Below, piece after piece: positions 1 to 6,849 of a DNA stretch of 20,283 nucleotides. The notes under the pieces are model-generated. The model saw only the letters and a program-made list of their open reading frames with translations, was not told the origin of the DNA and did no database searches. The DNA is from DATEPR01 sp036503065 (GTDB taxonomy: Bacteria > Actinomycetota > Actinomycetes > Mycobacteriales > Pseudonocardiaceae), in contig DASXXM010000511.1 of the NCBI GenBank assembly GCA_036503065.1, forward strand, positions 1 through 20,283, written 5' to 3'. The number at the start of each line of letters is the position of its first letter. Position 1 is the first letter of the stretch. Position numbers and translations under genes: made by a program.

Positions 1-1589
1 CGGCCCTGCGCGAGGACGCACTCCAGGTCCTGCTCCAGTCCGGGACCGACCACGGTGCCGTCTCGGCACGGTCGGCCGCAGGCCACGCAGTGCGGCTCGC
101 CGAATGGTGCGTTGCCGACGTCGACACCGATCCGGCCGCCAAGCCGGACCTGATCCGGGCACTGGAAGCCGGACGCGGCCTCGTCCTGCATGCCGCCGTC
201 ACCGCCCGCACGGTCACGGAACAGTTGACGGCCACCGGACACGCCGACCTTGCCGCCGAATGGGAGACCGCGGGCGGCGCCGACCGGCTCGACACGGCCG
301 GACTGCCCGGCGCGCAGGACATCCGACTGCCCGGTGACCTGCGTCGACGGGTCATCGAGGCGCTGACATCGGCCGACCACGCGGGTCACCTGCTCGGTGC
401 GCCCTCAGTCGACGAAGTGACCGATGCCCTGGCCCGAACCGGCACGGATGTGCTGGCCTATCTCGTCCCCTCGTCCGGGGAGCGTGGTGGCATGGCGGTA
501 CTGGTCACCGCGAAGGGCGCGATCGAGATACTCCGGCTGCCGGCGCTGACCGTCGACACCGCGGTGTCCGGATACGCCAAGGCGTACCAGGAATGGGCGA
601 ACGCGGACAAAGCCACCCGGCCGGCACGGGAAGCCGCCTGGCGGCAGCAGTTGAGCGCGGTCGGCGCGTGGGCATGGCAGGTGGCCGGCGAGCGGATACT
701 CACCGCGGCCCGCGCACTGTGCCACGACGGCACGCCGCGCTTGGCGTTGGTGCCCTTCGGCATGCTGTCCATCGTGCCGTGGCACAGTGCCTGGCGGCCG
801 GAGTCGTCGGGGCGGCGGTATCTGGTACAGGACGCGATCGTCTCGGTCGTGCCGTCCGCCCGGATGCTGCACGACGTGGCCACCCGGACGCCGTTGGCAA
901 ACGGTGACGTCCTTGTCGTCGGCAATCCCGCCGACAACCTCCGCTGGGCGTGGTTGGAGGCCGACGGCATCTGCCGAGAGCTGTACCGCGACGCCACCTG
1001 CCTCGGCGTCGCCCGCCGAGCGGGCCTACCCGGCAGGCCGGCGCCGAGCGGCCGCGGCACGCCGGCGGAAGTCCTTGACTGGCTTGACAAACATGAGACG
1101 ACCCCAGGTCGGCTCCTACACCTCGCCTGTCACGCGCTGGCGGACCCGTCGCATCCCGGCCGGTCGTCGGTCGGCCTCGCCGGCGACCGACTGGCCGTAC
1201 ACACCCTGCTCGAACGCTGGCCGACGAGCCGGCTGCGGCTGGGCACCGTGGTGCTGTCGGGCTGCACAACCGATGTCAGCGCGTACAACTACGACGAGGC
1301 GTTCAGCATCGCGACCACGTTCCTCGCGCTCGGTGCCCGCGCCGCGATCGGATCACTGTGGAACATCGAGGAAGTCCACACGTCGGTGTTCATGTTCATG
1401 TTCCACCACCACCTGACCGGTCGGCACCCGGACGCGCCGGGCGCCGCGCTGCACGCGACGCGGCTGTGGATGCTCGACCCGGACCGCCGTGCTCCGGACA
1501 CGATGCCGGACATCCTCCGGCACCGCCTCGGCACGCTGGAGTTGGCCGAGCCCGCCTACTGGGCGGCCTTCAACCATGTCGGCGTCTGA
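1..1589 (+). CDS. CHAT-domain cysteine protease, 5'-truncated by the window edge
   Basis: The frame is open from the first full codon at 3 to the stop at 1587-1589, so the true start and any TPR region lie outside the window. The visible part (about 528 codons) holds a helical linker (LEAGRGLVLHAA) and then a CHAT protease domain. The catalytic His is at codon 1131 (HLACHA) and the catalytic Cys at codon 1263 (LSGCTTD), followed by the typical YDEAFSIATTFLALGARA and SLWNIEEVHTSVFM segments. CHAT (caspase HetF associated with TPRs) is a clan CD protease family used in bacterial immune and death pathways. It is collinear with the CHAT gene at 9826-12645, so the two are paralogs. The stop is 12 bases before the Crp/Fnr gene, suggesting co-transcription. 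The substrate cannot be told from sequence. Family call is secure; role is inference. Confidence 0.9.
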   Translation, partial: ALREDALQVLLQSGTDHGAVSARSAAGHAVRLAEWCVADVDTDPAAKPDLIRALEAGRGLVLHAAVTARTVTEQLTATGHADLAAEWETAGGADRLDTAGLPGAQDIRLPGDLRRRVIEALTSADHAGHLLGAPSVDEVTDALARTGTDVLAYLVPSSGERGGMAVLVTAKGAIEILRLPALTVDTAVSGYAKAYQEWANADKATRPAREAAWRQQLSAVGAWAWQVAGERILTAARALCHDGTPRLALVPFGMLSIVPWHSAWRPESSGRRYLVQDAIVSVVPSARMLHDVATRTPLANGDVLVVGNPADNLRWAWLEADGICRELYRDATCLGVARRAGLPGRPAPSGRGTPAEVLDWLDKHETTPGRLLHLACHALADPSHPGRSSVGLAGDRLAVHTLLERWPTSRLRLGTVVLSGCTTDVSAYNYDEAFSIATTFLALGARAAIGSLWNIEEVHTSVFMFMFHHHLTGRHPDAPGAALHATRLWMLDPDRRAPDTMPDILRHRLGTLELAEPAYWAAFNHVGV

Positions 1590-1601
1590 AAGGGACCGAT
1601 C

Positions 1602-2324
1602 ATGAGCACAGTGCCTGCCGGACAAGGCGGTCCGGACGTCCAACCGATCAAGGGCACCCTGCTCAGCGCCCTGGCCCCGGCCGACCGCGATCACCTGCTG
1701 GCATTGGGAGATCGGCGCCGGTTCGCCGAGCACGACGTGTTGCTGCGCCAGGGCGACCCCACCGACCACGTGCTGGTGCTGCTGGCCGGCTGGGTCCGCG
1801 TGTACTCCACCAACGTGGTGGGTCAGGAGGTCGTGCTGGCGATCCGCGGTCCCGGCGATGTGCTGGGCGAACTGGGGGCCCTGCACGGCTGGACCCGCAC
1901 CGTCAGTCTGCGCGCGATGGAGCCGGTGCGGGTGCTCCAGTTGCGCCGCCAACAGTTCGTCGACTGCCTGCGCGAGCGCCCGGACATCGCGATCGCACTG
2001 GTCAAGCAGGTGTCCACCCGGCTGCGGGACACCGAGACCGCGTTGCAGGAATTCGCGACACAGGATGTCAGCCGGCGGGTCGCCGGACATCTGCTGCGCA
2101 TTGCCCGACAGCACGGCGTCGAGGGGCCGGACGGCATCGAATTGGATATTCCGCTGAGTCAACAGGAAATCGCCAACCGTGTCGGCGCCTCCCCGCGTGG
2201 CGTCGCACGTGCCATGGCAATGCTGCGGGACCGCGGCATGCTGACCACCGCGCGGCGCCGGATCGTCATCGTCCGTCCATCGTTACTGCGGTCGTTCGCC
2301 GGCAACCAGCCAAACGGCAGATAG
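1602..2324 (+). CDS. Crp/Fnr-family transcriptional regulator
   Basis: 240 aa, the usual length. Residues about 20-135 form a cyclic-nucleotide-binding beta-roll (RFAEHDVLLRQGDPTDHV, then GDVLGELGALHGWTRTVSLRA). The Glu and Arg that hold the cyclic nucleotide in E. coli CRP appear conserved (E90, R99), so ligand binding is plausible. A long dimer helix (about 115-150) leads to a Crp-type winged HTH (about 155-225, PLSQQEIANRVGASPRGVARAM). The recognition helix reads SPRGVAR where CRP has SRETVGR, so the base-reading Glu is replaced and the operator should differ from TGTGA-N6-TCACA. Purines (AAAGGGA) precede ATG 1602. It lies 12 bases after the CHAT gene and probably shares its transcript. 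It may regulate the island and respond to a nucleotide made or sensed by the neighbouring cyclase-like protein; that link is inference. Confidence 0.93.
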   Translation: MSTVPAGQGGPDVQPIKGTLLSALAPADRDHLLALGDRRRFAEHDVLLRQGDPTDHVLVLLAGWVRVYSTNVVGQEVVLAIRGPGDVLGELGALHGWTRTVSLRAMEPVRVLQLRRQQFVDCLRERPDIAIALVKQVSTRLRDTETALQEFATQDVSRRVAGHLLRIARQHGVEGPDGIELDIPLSQQEIANRVGASPRGVARAMAMLRDRGMLTTARRRIVIVRPSLLRSFAGNQPNGR

Positions 2325-2404
2325 CCGGGGTGCACCGCGACATCGCGCCACAACGTGTGCCGGCGCATGCTTTTCTCATCGGTTCACCACTACTTTCCGG
2401 GGGT

Positions 2405-4120
2405 TCAGATGAGATTGTTCGTGTCGCCCAGTGCCGCGTTCCGCCTGCTCGCAGTTGTCTTCGGACTGGGACTGATGGCCGGCATCGTGGTGGCCTGCGT
2501 GCTCTGAGCAGACGGCCCGGGTGCGGACCAGATCCAGCCGTACCCCCGGTACTCCTTGTTCACCACCCTGACCCGCCGGAACTCCATGCCTGCCGGCATC
2601 GGATATCCGGCCGCGACCACGTCCTGGTAGAGGCCGTCCGCGACGATGACGGTGAGATCACCGTCATCTCGCGTGGCGGCCTGCCGGATCTGCCGGCAGT
2701 TCACCAGCCGTGCCAGATCGGTCACCAGTCTGCCCCGAAAGCCATGGGCGGCAACCGAGGCGAGCCCGGTGCCGACGGCCATCCGCAACGCGAGCCGATC
2801 GGTGTGTCGCTGGTTGTCCGCGTCCAGCAGCAGGGCGGTGGTGCTGATCAGCCCCGGCAGCGCCACGACCGGATCGGTGTCCACAGGAAACAGTCCGATC
2901 GTCTGGTCGCCGTCGGTCGCCACGGTGCGCACGCTCCGGTCGGCGCCCATCCGGTCGAGGACCGACTGGAACAACCCGTCCAGCCGTTCCCGGATCAGAT
3001 CCGTGCCGGCCGGGGCGCGGCCGCCGTATCCGATGACGTCGGCGCTGAACCCCAGTCGCAGGAACTGCCCGATCGGCGGCTGCGCGGCACGAGCCCTGGT
3101 GCCAACGGGTTCGCGGTCGAATTCGCGGTACACGGCCGCCCGCAGGCCGACCGCCGTCAGGTAGACCATGTCGTCCGAGACGGCATCCAGCAGGCGGTCG
3201 GCGAGCGTGACCTCCTCGGCAGGCGGAGTTCCCGGCACGTACGGACCGTCCCGCCAGTCGACCGCGTTCTTGGCGTTGTCCAGCCCGATCTCGACCGTGC
3301 GCTGCAGTTCGAGCAGTCGTCCGGTGGCCGCGCCGATGTCCGCGGACAGTTCTCGCAAGAGGTCGACGGCATGGCGGCGCCTCGCCTCGTCCGGTTCGCT
3401 GCGGAGCACGTCCAGCGCGCCGTCCGTGTCCGCCCGGAACTCCCTGGTATGCGAACCGTTGTCCCACACCAGGAACTGGTCCCGGATGCGCACCGAGTGC
3501 AGCAGGAATCGCACCAGTGACGGAATCTCGCTGTCACCCTGCCACCACACGAACCTGGTCATCGAGTGGTCGTCGCGGCCGCGCGCCAGCACGCCGATCC
3601 GCCGGTCCCGAGGCGAGTCGCTCGGTTCGAGCGTCCACACCGCACAACTGCCGTCCCGAGTCACCGCACCGGATCGGGACCAGGAGCCGGCATCGGCAAG
3701 ATCGGCGACATCGTCGGGCACCTTGCCGAGGAACAGGCGCCGCATGCCGAGCAGTGGCCCGACGTCGGCACGGGCCAGCACGTCGTCCCACAACAGGTCC
3801 ATGTCATGCCAGCCCTGGGCGCCGGCCGGCGTGATCAGTGCCGACAGCAGGAGCATGTCGTGGCGGACGCGGCGCACCACCAACTGGATGGGGCGATCCG
3901 GGTGCCGGCGGATCACGGCCGGCGCCTGGGTGGCCGGAAAGTCGCCGATCGACGCGGGCAGCCGATCCGGATAGCCGGCGACCGGCTCGGTCACGCCCAA
4001 CACGCCGATCGCCGCATCCAGGACCCGGTGCAGTTGATCGACCGACCGATCGGCGCGTTTCCCTTCCACCGCCGCGGCCAGATGCACGACCAGCTCGGGC
4101 TGGGTGATCCCGTCAGCCAC
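2405..4120 (-). CDS. CATRA-type protein with C-terminal nucleotidyl-cyclase-like domain
   Basis: 571 aa, GTG start at 4120 with GGGAG eight bases upstream. It overlaps the upstream small protein gene by 8 bases (GTGGCTGA), so the two are translationally coupled. Residues 1-about 290 are a mixed helical region I match to the N-terminal domain of CATRA conflict-system proteins. Residues about 350-535 resemble a class III nucleotidyl cyclase: GFSADVIGYG (D361), TVATDGDQTIGLF (D405), then LRMAVGTGLASVAAHGFRG and LVTDLARL (R471). Both metal-site Asp positions and the Arg are kept, but the transition-state Asn of active cyclases is Thr (T467), so catalysis is uncertain. The last ~37 residues are Ser/Thr/Pro-rich and may not be conserved. 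Expected to be cytoplasmic. The domain assignment rests on recalled family patterns, not on a search. Confidence 0.82.
   Translation of the reverse strand: MADGITQPELVVHLAAAVEGKRADRSVDQLHRVLDAAIGVLGVTEPVAGYPDRLPASIGDFPATQAPAVIRRHPDRPIQLVVRRVRHDMLLLSALITPAGAQGWHDMDLLWDDVLARADVGPLLGMRRLFLGKVPDDVADLADAGSWSRSGAVTRDGSCAVWTLEPSDSPRDRRIGVLARGRDDHSMTRFVWWQGDSEIPSLVRFLLHSVRIRDQFLVWDNGSHTREFRADTDGALDVLRSEPDEARRRHAVDLLRELSADIGAATGRLLELQRTVEIGLDNAKNAVDWRDGPYVPGTPPAEEVTLADRLLDAVSDDMVYLTAVGLRAAVYREFDREPVGTRARAAQPPIGQFLRLGFSADVIGYGGRAPAGTDLIRERLDGLFQSVLDRMGADRSVRTVATDGDQTIGLFPVDTDPVVALPGLISTTALLLDADNQRHTDRLALRMAVGTGLASVAAHGFRGRLVTDLARLVNCRQIRQAATRDDGDLTVIVADGLYQDVVAAGYPMPAGMEFRRVRVVNKEYRGYGWIWSAPGPSAQSTQATTMPAISPSPKTTASRRNAALGDTNNLI
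2409..2507 (+). CDS. Possible 32-aa single-span membrane peptide
   Basis: ATG at 2409 is preceded five bases upstream by GGGGG. The 32 codons encode a short basic N-terminus (MRLFVSPSAAFR) and then one hydrophobic segment (LLAVVFGLGLMAGIVVACVL), enough for a single membrane span. Third positions are mostly G/C, like the neighbours. It lies 84 bases after the Crp/Fnr stop on the same strand, so it could be the last gene of that transcript. It is wholly antisense to the last codons of the cyclase-like gene, exactly opposite a low-complexity Ser/Thr/Pro tail beyond the folded domain. Short hydrophobic frames also arise by chance in GC-rich DNA, so this is tentative. Confidence 0.33.
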   Translation: MRLFVSPSAAFRLLAVVFGLGLMAGIVVACVL

Positions 4121-4457
4121 CGTGCCGGCTCCCGGGCCTGATCAACGTGACCAGTGTGCCGATCCGCTCCAGCAGCGGCTCGGGAGCCGGCACGACGCCG
4201 TCCGTGTCATCGGTGGCCTCGGCGTCCTTGGGCCGCACCGGCTCGACCCTGGTGCCGACGTACGTCCGGATCCGTGACGCGATCTCCCGGACGGCACCGG
4301 CGTCGTCCCGTCGCACCGCCGCCGCCACCGCCGCCACCAACTCGCCGACGCCGACCCACTCGGCAGGGGTGAGCATCGCGTAGCCCACGTCGTCAAGGGC
4401 TGTCGCGACCATGTCCAACGCATCCGGGGGCACGGGACAACTGTAGCCGCGTGCCAT
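4113..4457 (-). CDS. CATRA-associated small protein (first copy)
   Basis: 114 aa from ATG 4457, chosen because GGGAG lies eight bases upstream; the frame stays open to 4553 but has no better ribosome site there. The core is two or three amphipathic helices (DALDMVATALDDV, then EWVGVGELVAAVAAAVRRDDAGAVREIASRI), a charged linker rich in Asp/Glu, and a final helix (EPLLERIGTLVTLIR). This fits the small helical proteins that accompany CATRA cyclase-like proteins; their biochemical role is unknown and they are presumed adaptors or sensors. It overlaps the start of the cyclase-like gene by 8 bases, which implies coupled synthesis and a likely physical partnership. It aligns along its length with the protein at 4876-5235, so the two are paralogs. 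Confidence 0.75.
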   Translation of the reverse strand: MARGYSCPVPPDALDMVATALDDVGYAMLTPAEWVGVGELVAAVAAAVRRDDAGAVREIASRIRTYVGTRVEPVRPKDAEATDDTDGVVPAPEPLLERIGTLVTLIRPGSRHGG

Positions 4458-4637
4458 CGTCACAACTCCCGGCCGGACGCCGTCGACATCTGCCAAATGG
4501 CACTCGGCAGCAGCGACCAATGACGTCGCAGACACCATCGATCGGCTGAACAATTCTCATTGTTGGTTCCGGTTAATGGTCGAGAAACCGCACCGACACT
4601 GTTCGAAATATTCGTGCCATGACAAAGGAGGTGAACC
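4458..4637. promoter_or_regulatory. Presumed divergent promoter region
   Basis: The first part of a 418-base stretch (4458-4875) without a sizeable gene. It separates the leftward small-protein gene (start 4457) from the rightward 17-codon frame (start 4638). It is noticeably AT-richer than its surroundings around 4550-4625, as actinomycete promoters often are, and includes a TTCGAA palindrome at 4602-4607 followed by ATATTC. I cannot assign -35 and -10 elements with confidence on either strand. Confidence 0.35.
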
Positions 4638-4691
4638 ATGTGGAGTCACCTGATCCTGGGACTGGTGGTCGTCGCGTCGTGGTTGGTCTGA
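4638..4691 (+). CDS. Possible 17-aa hydrophobic micropeptide with consensus ribosome site
   Basis: AAAGGAGGTGA (4624-4634) is a near-perfect anti-16S complement spaced ideally before ATG 4638, the strongest Shine-Dalgarno I see in the window. The 17 codons read MWSHLILGLVVVASWLV: almost entirely hydrophobic with Trp near each end, as in small membrane-active peptides. The stop (4689-4691) is followed after six bases by a stem-loop. It points away from the small-protein gene at 4457 and towards the end of the one at 4876. No other gene follows on this strand, so a translational leader peptide is unlikely. It could be a toxin-like membrane peptide, a small regulator, or a chance frame; the ribosome site is the main argument for it. 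Confidence 0.42.
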   Translation: MWSHLILGLVVVASWLV

Positions 4692-4697
4692 CACGGT

Positions 4698-4735
4698 GGT
4701 AGGAGCACCGAGGTGGGCGCCGAAGCACTCCTACC
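4698..4735. terminator. Stem-loop after the micropeptide frame
   Basis: Perfect 8-base arms GGTAGGAG (4698-4705) and CTCCTACC (4728-4735) around a 22-base loop, starting six bases after the 17-codon frame. There is no T tract, so it may be a factor-assisted terminator or an RNA-stabilising structure. Confidence 0.45.
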
Positions 4736-4775
4736 GTCCGTACAACACAGATTGCGGCACGACTTTACACCCTGG

Positions 4776-4798
4776 CCGTGCCAGAGCGGAAGGCACGG
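4776..4798. other. Second stem-loop of the noncoding cluster
   Basis: CCGTGCC (4776-4782) pairs with GGCACGG (4792-4798) across a 9-base loop. An upstream GGCACG (4756-4761) could pair with CGTGCC (4777-4782) instead, giving two competing folds on the + strand. Confidence 0.35.
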
Positions 4799-4802
4799 CG
4801 TA

Positions 4803-4837
4803 CGCGCCGGCGGCCGGTTCGACCGGTCGCCGGCGCG
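4803..4837 (-). terminator. Strong hairpin downstream of the second small-protein gene
   Basis: A near-perfect hairpin: ten outer pairs (arms 4803-4812 and 4828-4837), one G-T wobble, then CCGGT (4814-4818) and ACCGG (4822-4826) closing a 3-base TCG loop. It starts 38 bases beyond the stop of the - strand gene at 4876-5235 and would be the main transcription end for it. No T tract follows on either strand, which is usual for actinomycete terminators. Confidence 0.55.
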
Positions 4838-4875
4838 GTCCCGACCGGAATTCCCGCAGCACACCGACGACCGCA

Positions 4876-5235
4876 TCAATGGCGTTTCCGATGCTCGCTC
4901 TTGATCTCCTCGACGAGCACGTCAATGCGTTCCCGCAGTTCGTCCTCGACCGGTGTGCGACGCGGTGGCGGCTCCGCATTCCGGCCGCCGACCAATTCGG
5001 TGCGGGTCGGCAGCAATTCGTCCAGTTCGTCACGCAGTGCCCGCAGTTGAACCATATCGTCGTTGCGCACCGCGAATGCCAATGCGGTCACGACTCCGGC
5101 GACCGCAGGCCATTCGGTGGCCACCAGATCGGCGTCGCGTATCTCCCACAACGTGTCCAGCACGCTGTCCAACAGGTCGCCGGTCATGCCGTCCGCCACA
5201 GCCGTCGGCGGCCGGTCGCTCGCGGGCTCGCTCAT
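4876..5235 (-). CDS. CATRA-associated small protein (second copy)
   Basis: 119 aa. ATG 5235 has a good ribosome site (TAGGAAGG directly upstream). The helical core (LLDSVLDTLWEIRDADLVATEWPAV, then VVTALAFAVRNDD and LRALRDELDELLP), the basic/proline linker and the charged final helix (VEDELRERIDVLVEEIKSE) line up with the 114-aa protein at 4113-4457. Shared marks are the EW pair before the second helix, the AVRxDD motif and an LxERIxxLV motif near the end. It is thus a divergent paralog, separated from the first copy by the hairpin cluster and micropeptide frame rather than fused into one operon. Function is unknown; by family it should work with the cyclase-like CATRA protein. The two copies may recognise different partners. 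Confidence 0.75.
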   Translation of the reverse strand: MSEPASDRPPTAVADGMTGDLLDSVLDTLWEIRDADLVATEWPAVAGVVTALAFAVRNDDMVQLRALRDELDELLPTRTELVGGRNAEPPPRRTPVEDELRERIDVLVEEIKSEHRKRH

Positions 5236-5244
5236 GCCTTCCTA

Positions 5245-5300
5245 CTGACGGACAACGGCTGCGGTAGGGCCGGAACGGCCGGATGGCGGTCATCCGTCAG
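5245..5300 (-). promoter_or_regulatory. Structured leader upstream of the second small-protein gene
   Basis: Outer arms CTGACGGA (5245-5252) and TCCGTCAG (5293-5300) enclose an inner GGCCG/CGGCC pair around GAA near 5268-5280. The structure ends next to the ribosome site at 5236-5243, so folding could affect translation start. The rest of 5301-5443 shows no recognisable element. Confidence 0.38.
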
Positions 5301-5443
5301 CAGGAGACGAGCGGAAACGCCGCTCACCGCGTACAGGCGGGAGGACCGGGTTGAGCACCGACTTGATCGCCGGGGCACCAATGGGCGACACGGGCGAACT
5401 CGCCGACGACATCCCGTGCCGCCGGTGCGGAACCGGCTGGTCC

Positions 5444-6496
5444 TCATCCGGCCAGTGGGCGGTGTGTGTCGGTCGGGTCGTCCGGCCGGTCGCGGACCAA
5501 GATGTCGAACACCACATCGACCATCCGCGCGACCGCGGCCGGATCGGACAGCATCTCGTCGACGTCGGGATCGACATCGGTATACGGTGTCCGCCCTGGA
5601 TCGAGGCGGTCGGCGCAGAAGGTCAGTCGGATCGCCTCGCGCACCACGGCCACCCGATCACGCTCCGGTCCTTCGATGCCGATCCTGATCAGGTCGAGGC
5701 AGCGGGCGGCGAGGTGGTACAGGACCTCGTCGTGTCGGTCGGCGTCACTGACGAGTTCCAGCGGCGGCGGTTCGACGAACTGGCCGTTCGCGGTGCGGAT
5801 GGCCGGCGTCACGGGCGGCGGCTTGTGGTCGAGCGGCCGCTCGATGTACTTGGTACACCAGTCCGGCTTGTGGCGCATGGCCGCCAGCACCAGTGCGATC
5901 TCCCGCCGCACCATGGCCGGGTCGCTCATCGTGTACACGCCGGTCACCCGCGCCCTGCGGTCGGCCCACGCGTCGACCGGCCACATGCCGGGACCCGCCG
6001 TGTCGGGGATCCCCACCCAGGTGAGCATCATCAGCGCGAGGTCGACCAACCACGGGTCGTCGCCCAGCTCTCGACGAAGCCACTGCGGCACATAAGGTTT
6101 CTGTTGTGCGCCGCGTCCACCCCGGCGGGATCGGTGATCATCGACGGTCACCGGCACCACCCTGGGCGCCAGCCACGCGTCCAACCGCAGAATCGGCACC
6201 CTGGCCTTGTGCAGCGTGTCGTACACGATCACCTCGACCGCGTCGAGGAACCGGTCGAGACAGTCCGGTCGCATGTGCGGCACACCCCTGAGACAGTCGC
6301 CGTGCTGGCGCCGCCGCTCCACCTCGATCGTGATCCGCTGGAAGACCACCTGGCAGGCGATCTCGTGCACGCCACGACGCAGCACCAATTGCAGCGCGGG
6401 CGCCGCCTTCGCGTAGACCTCGGCGAGTTGGCCGAGCCGGGCCAACTCACGTACCTTCTCGGCCTCCGGGGAATCGCCGGCCGGAAAACACGACAT
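5444..6496 (-). CDS. Uncharacterised actinobacterial protein, weakly sigma-region-2-like
   Basis: 350 aa from ATG 6496, preferred because GAGGGG lies seven bases upstream; a GTG at 6511 has no clear site. The N-terminal ~165 residues are helical: a VHEIACQVVFQRITIEVERR helix, a CLDRFLDAVEVIVYDTLHKA helix, LDAWLAPRVVPVTVDDHRSRRG and a WLRRELGDDPWLVDLALMMLTWVG segment. The order acidic helix, LxxWL, D-x-R-Arg-rich turn recalls sigma-70 region 2 plus the start of a linker, but core motifs are not clear enough to call a sigma factor. The C-terminal half has a WPVDAWADRRA motif and more helices, with no membrane span or catalytic motif that I recognise. It is first in the leftward CATRA block and divergent from the caspase gene, so it may be a regulator or sensor of the system. 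Function unknown. Confidence 0.72.
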   Translation of the reverse strand: MSCFPAGDSPEAEKVRELARLGQLAEVYAKAAPALQLVLRRGVHEIACQVVFQRITIEVERRRQHGDCLRGVPHMRPDCLDRFLDAVEVIVYDTLHKARVPILRLDAWLAPRVVPVTVDDHRSRRGGRGAQQKPYVPQWLRRELGDDPWLVDLALMMLTWVGIPDTAGPGMWPVDAWADRRARVTGVYTMSDPAMVRREIALVLAAMRHKPDWCTKYIERPLDHKPPPVTPAIRTANGQFVEPPPLELVSDADRHDEVLYHLAARCLDLIRIGIEGPERDRVAVVREAIRLTFCADRLDPGRTPYTDVDPDVDEMLSDPAAVARMVDVVFDILVRDRPDDPTDTHRPLAG

Positions 6497-6849
6497 CGTG
6501 GAGCCCCTCACTCACTGGCTGCCGATCGAACTGAACAACGCCATCCTGAACGCGACCGGACAACCGAACTGGCCAGGGCGGTGCCCAATTTCGGACCATT
6601 GGCCAACGAGTGGCCACGCCGGCCGGGTCCTGGCCACCGCGCGCCCCGGAACCCCGTTCCACAGCAGGGCAGCGGCCATGTTCAACACTGATCGACGTTC
6701 TCACACCGGGTGGTGTCCATGGTGGCCAGAAACTGGTCATGTTGACCGAGCGAATGGACAAGTAAAGGGCATTGCCAGTCCATCGGTGAACGCCGGGTGA
6801 GTTCGGCCGAGTCAGGTAACAATGCATGCACCGGAAACGAAGGAGTGAG
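6497..6849. promoter_or_regulatory. Divergent intergenic region with TGGCCA repeats
   Basis: 353 bases between the leftward 350-aa gene and the rightward caspase gene, holding no convincing gene. TGGCCA occurs five times (6570, 6600, 6611, 6631, 6723). The last is part of an imperfect inverted repeat, TGGCCAG-AAA-CTGGTCA (6723-6739), that ends two bases before a -35-like TTGACC (6742-6747) facing the caspase gene. No clear -10 follows at standard spacing. These are candidate operator sites; TGGCCA is also common in this GC-rich coding DNA, so enrichment needs a count. Confidence 0.4.

Noticed and set aside
1358..3520. 720-codon + strand open frame
   Set aside because: It runs through the end of the CHAT gene, the Crp/Fnr gene in another frame and antisense to the cyclase-like gene; composition is Arg/Pro/Gly/His-rich as in GC-rich shadow frames.
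5351..6691. 446-codon + strand frame with a zinc-ribbon-like CRRCG start behind GGGAGGA
   Set aside because: After about 40 codons it is a His/Arg/Asp-rich mirror of the well-formed 350-aa gene on the other strand, and no stop supports a short product.
6678..6800. Short + strand frame starting MFNTDRRSHTG in the divergent intergenic region
   Set aside because: No ribosome site, no recognisable composition, and it spans the likely caspase promoter.
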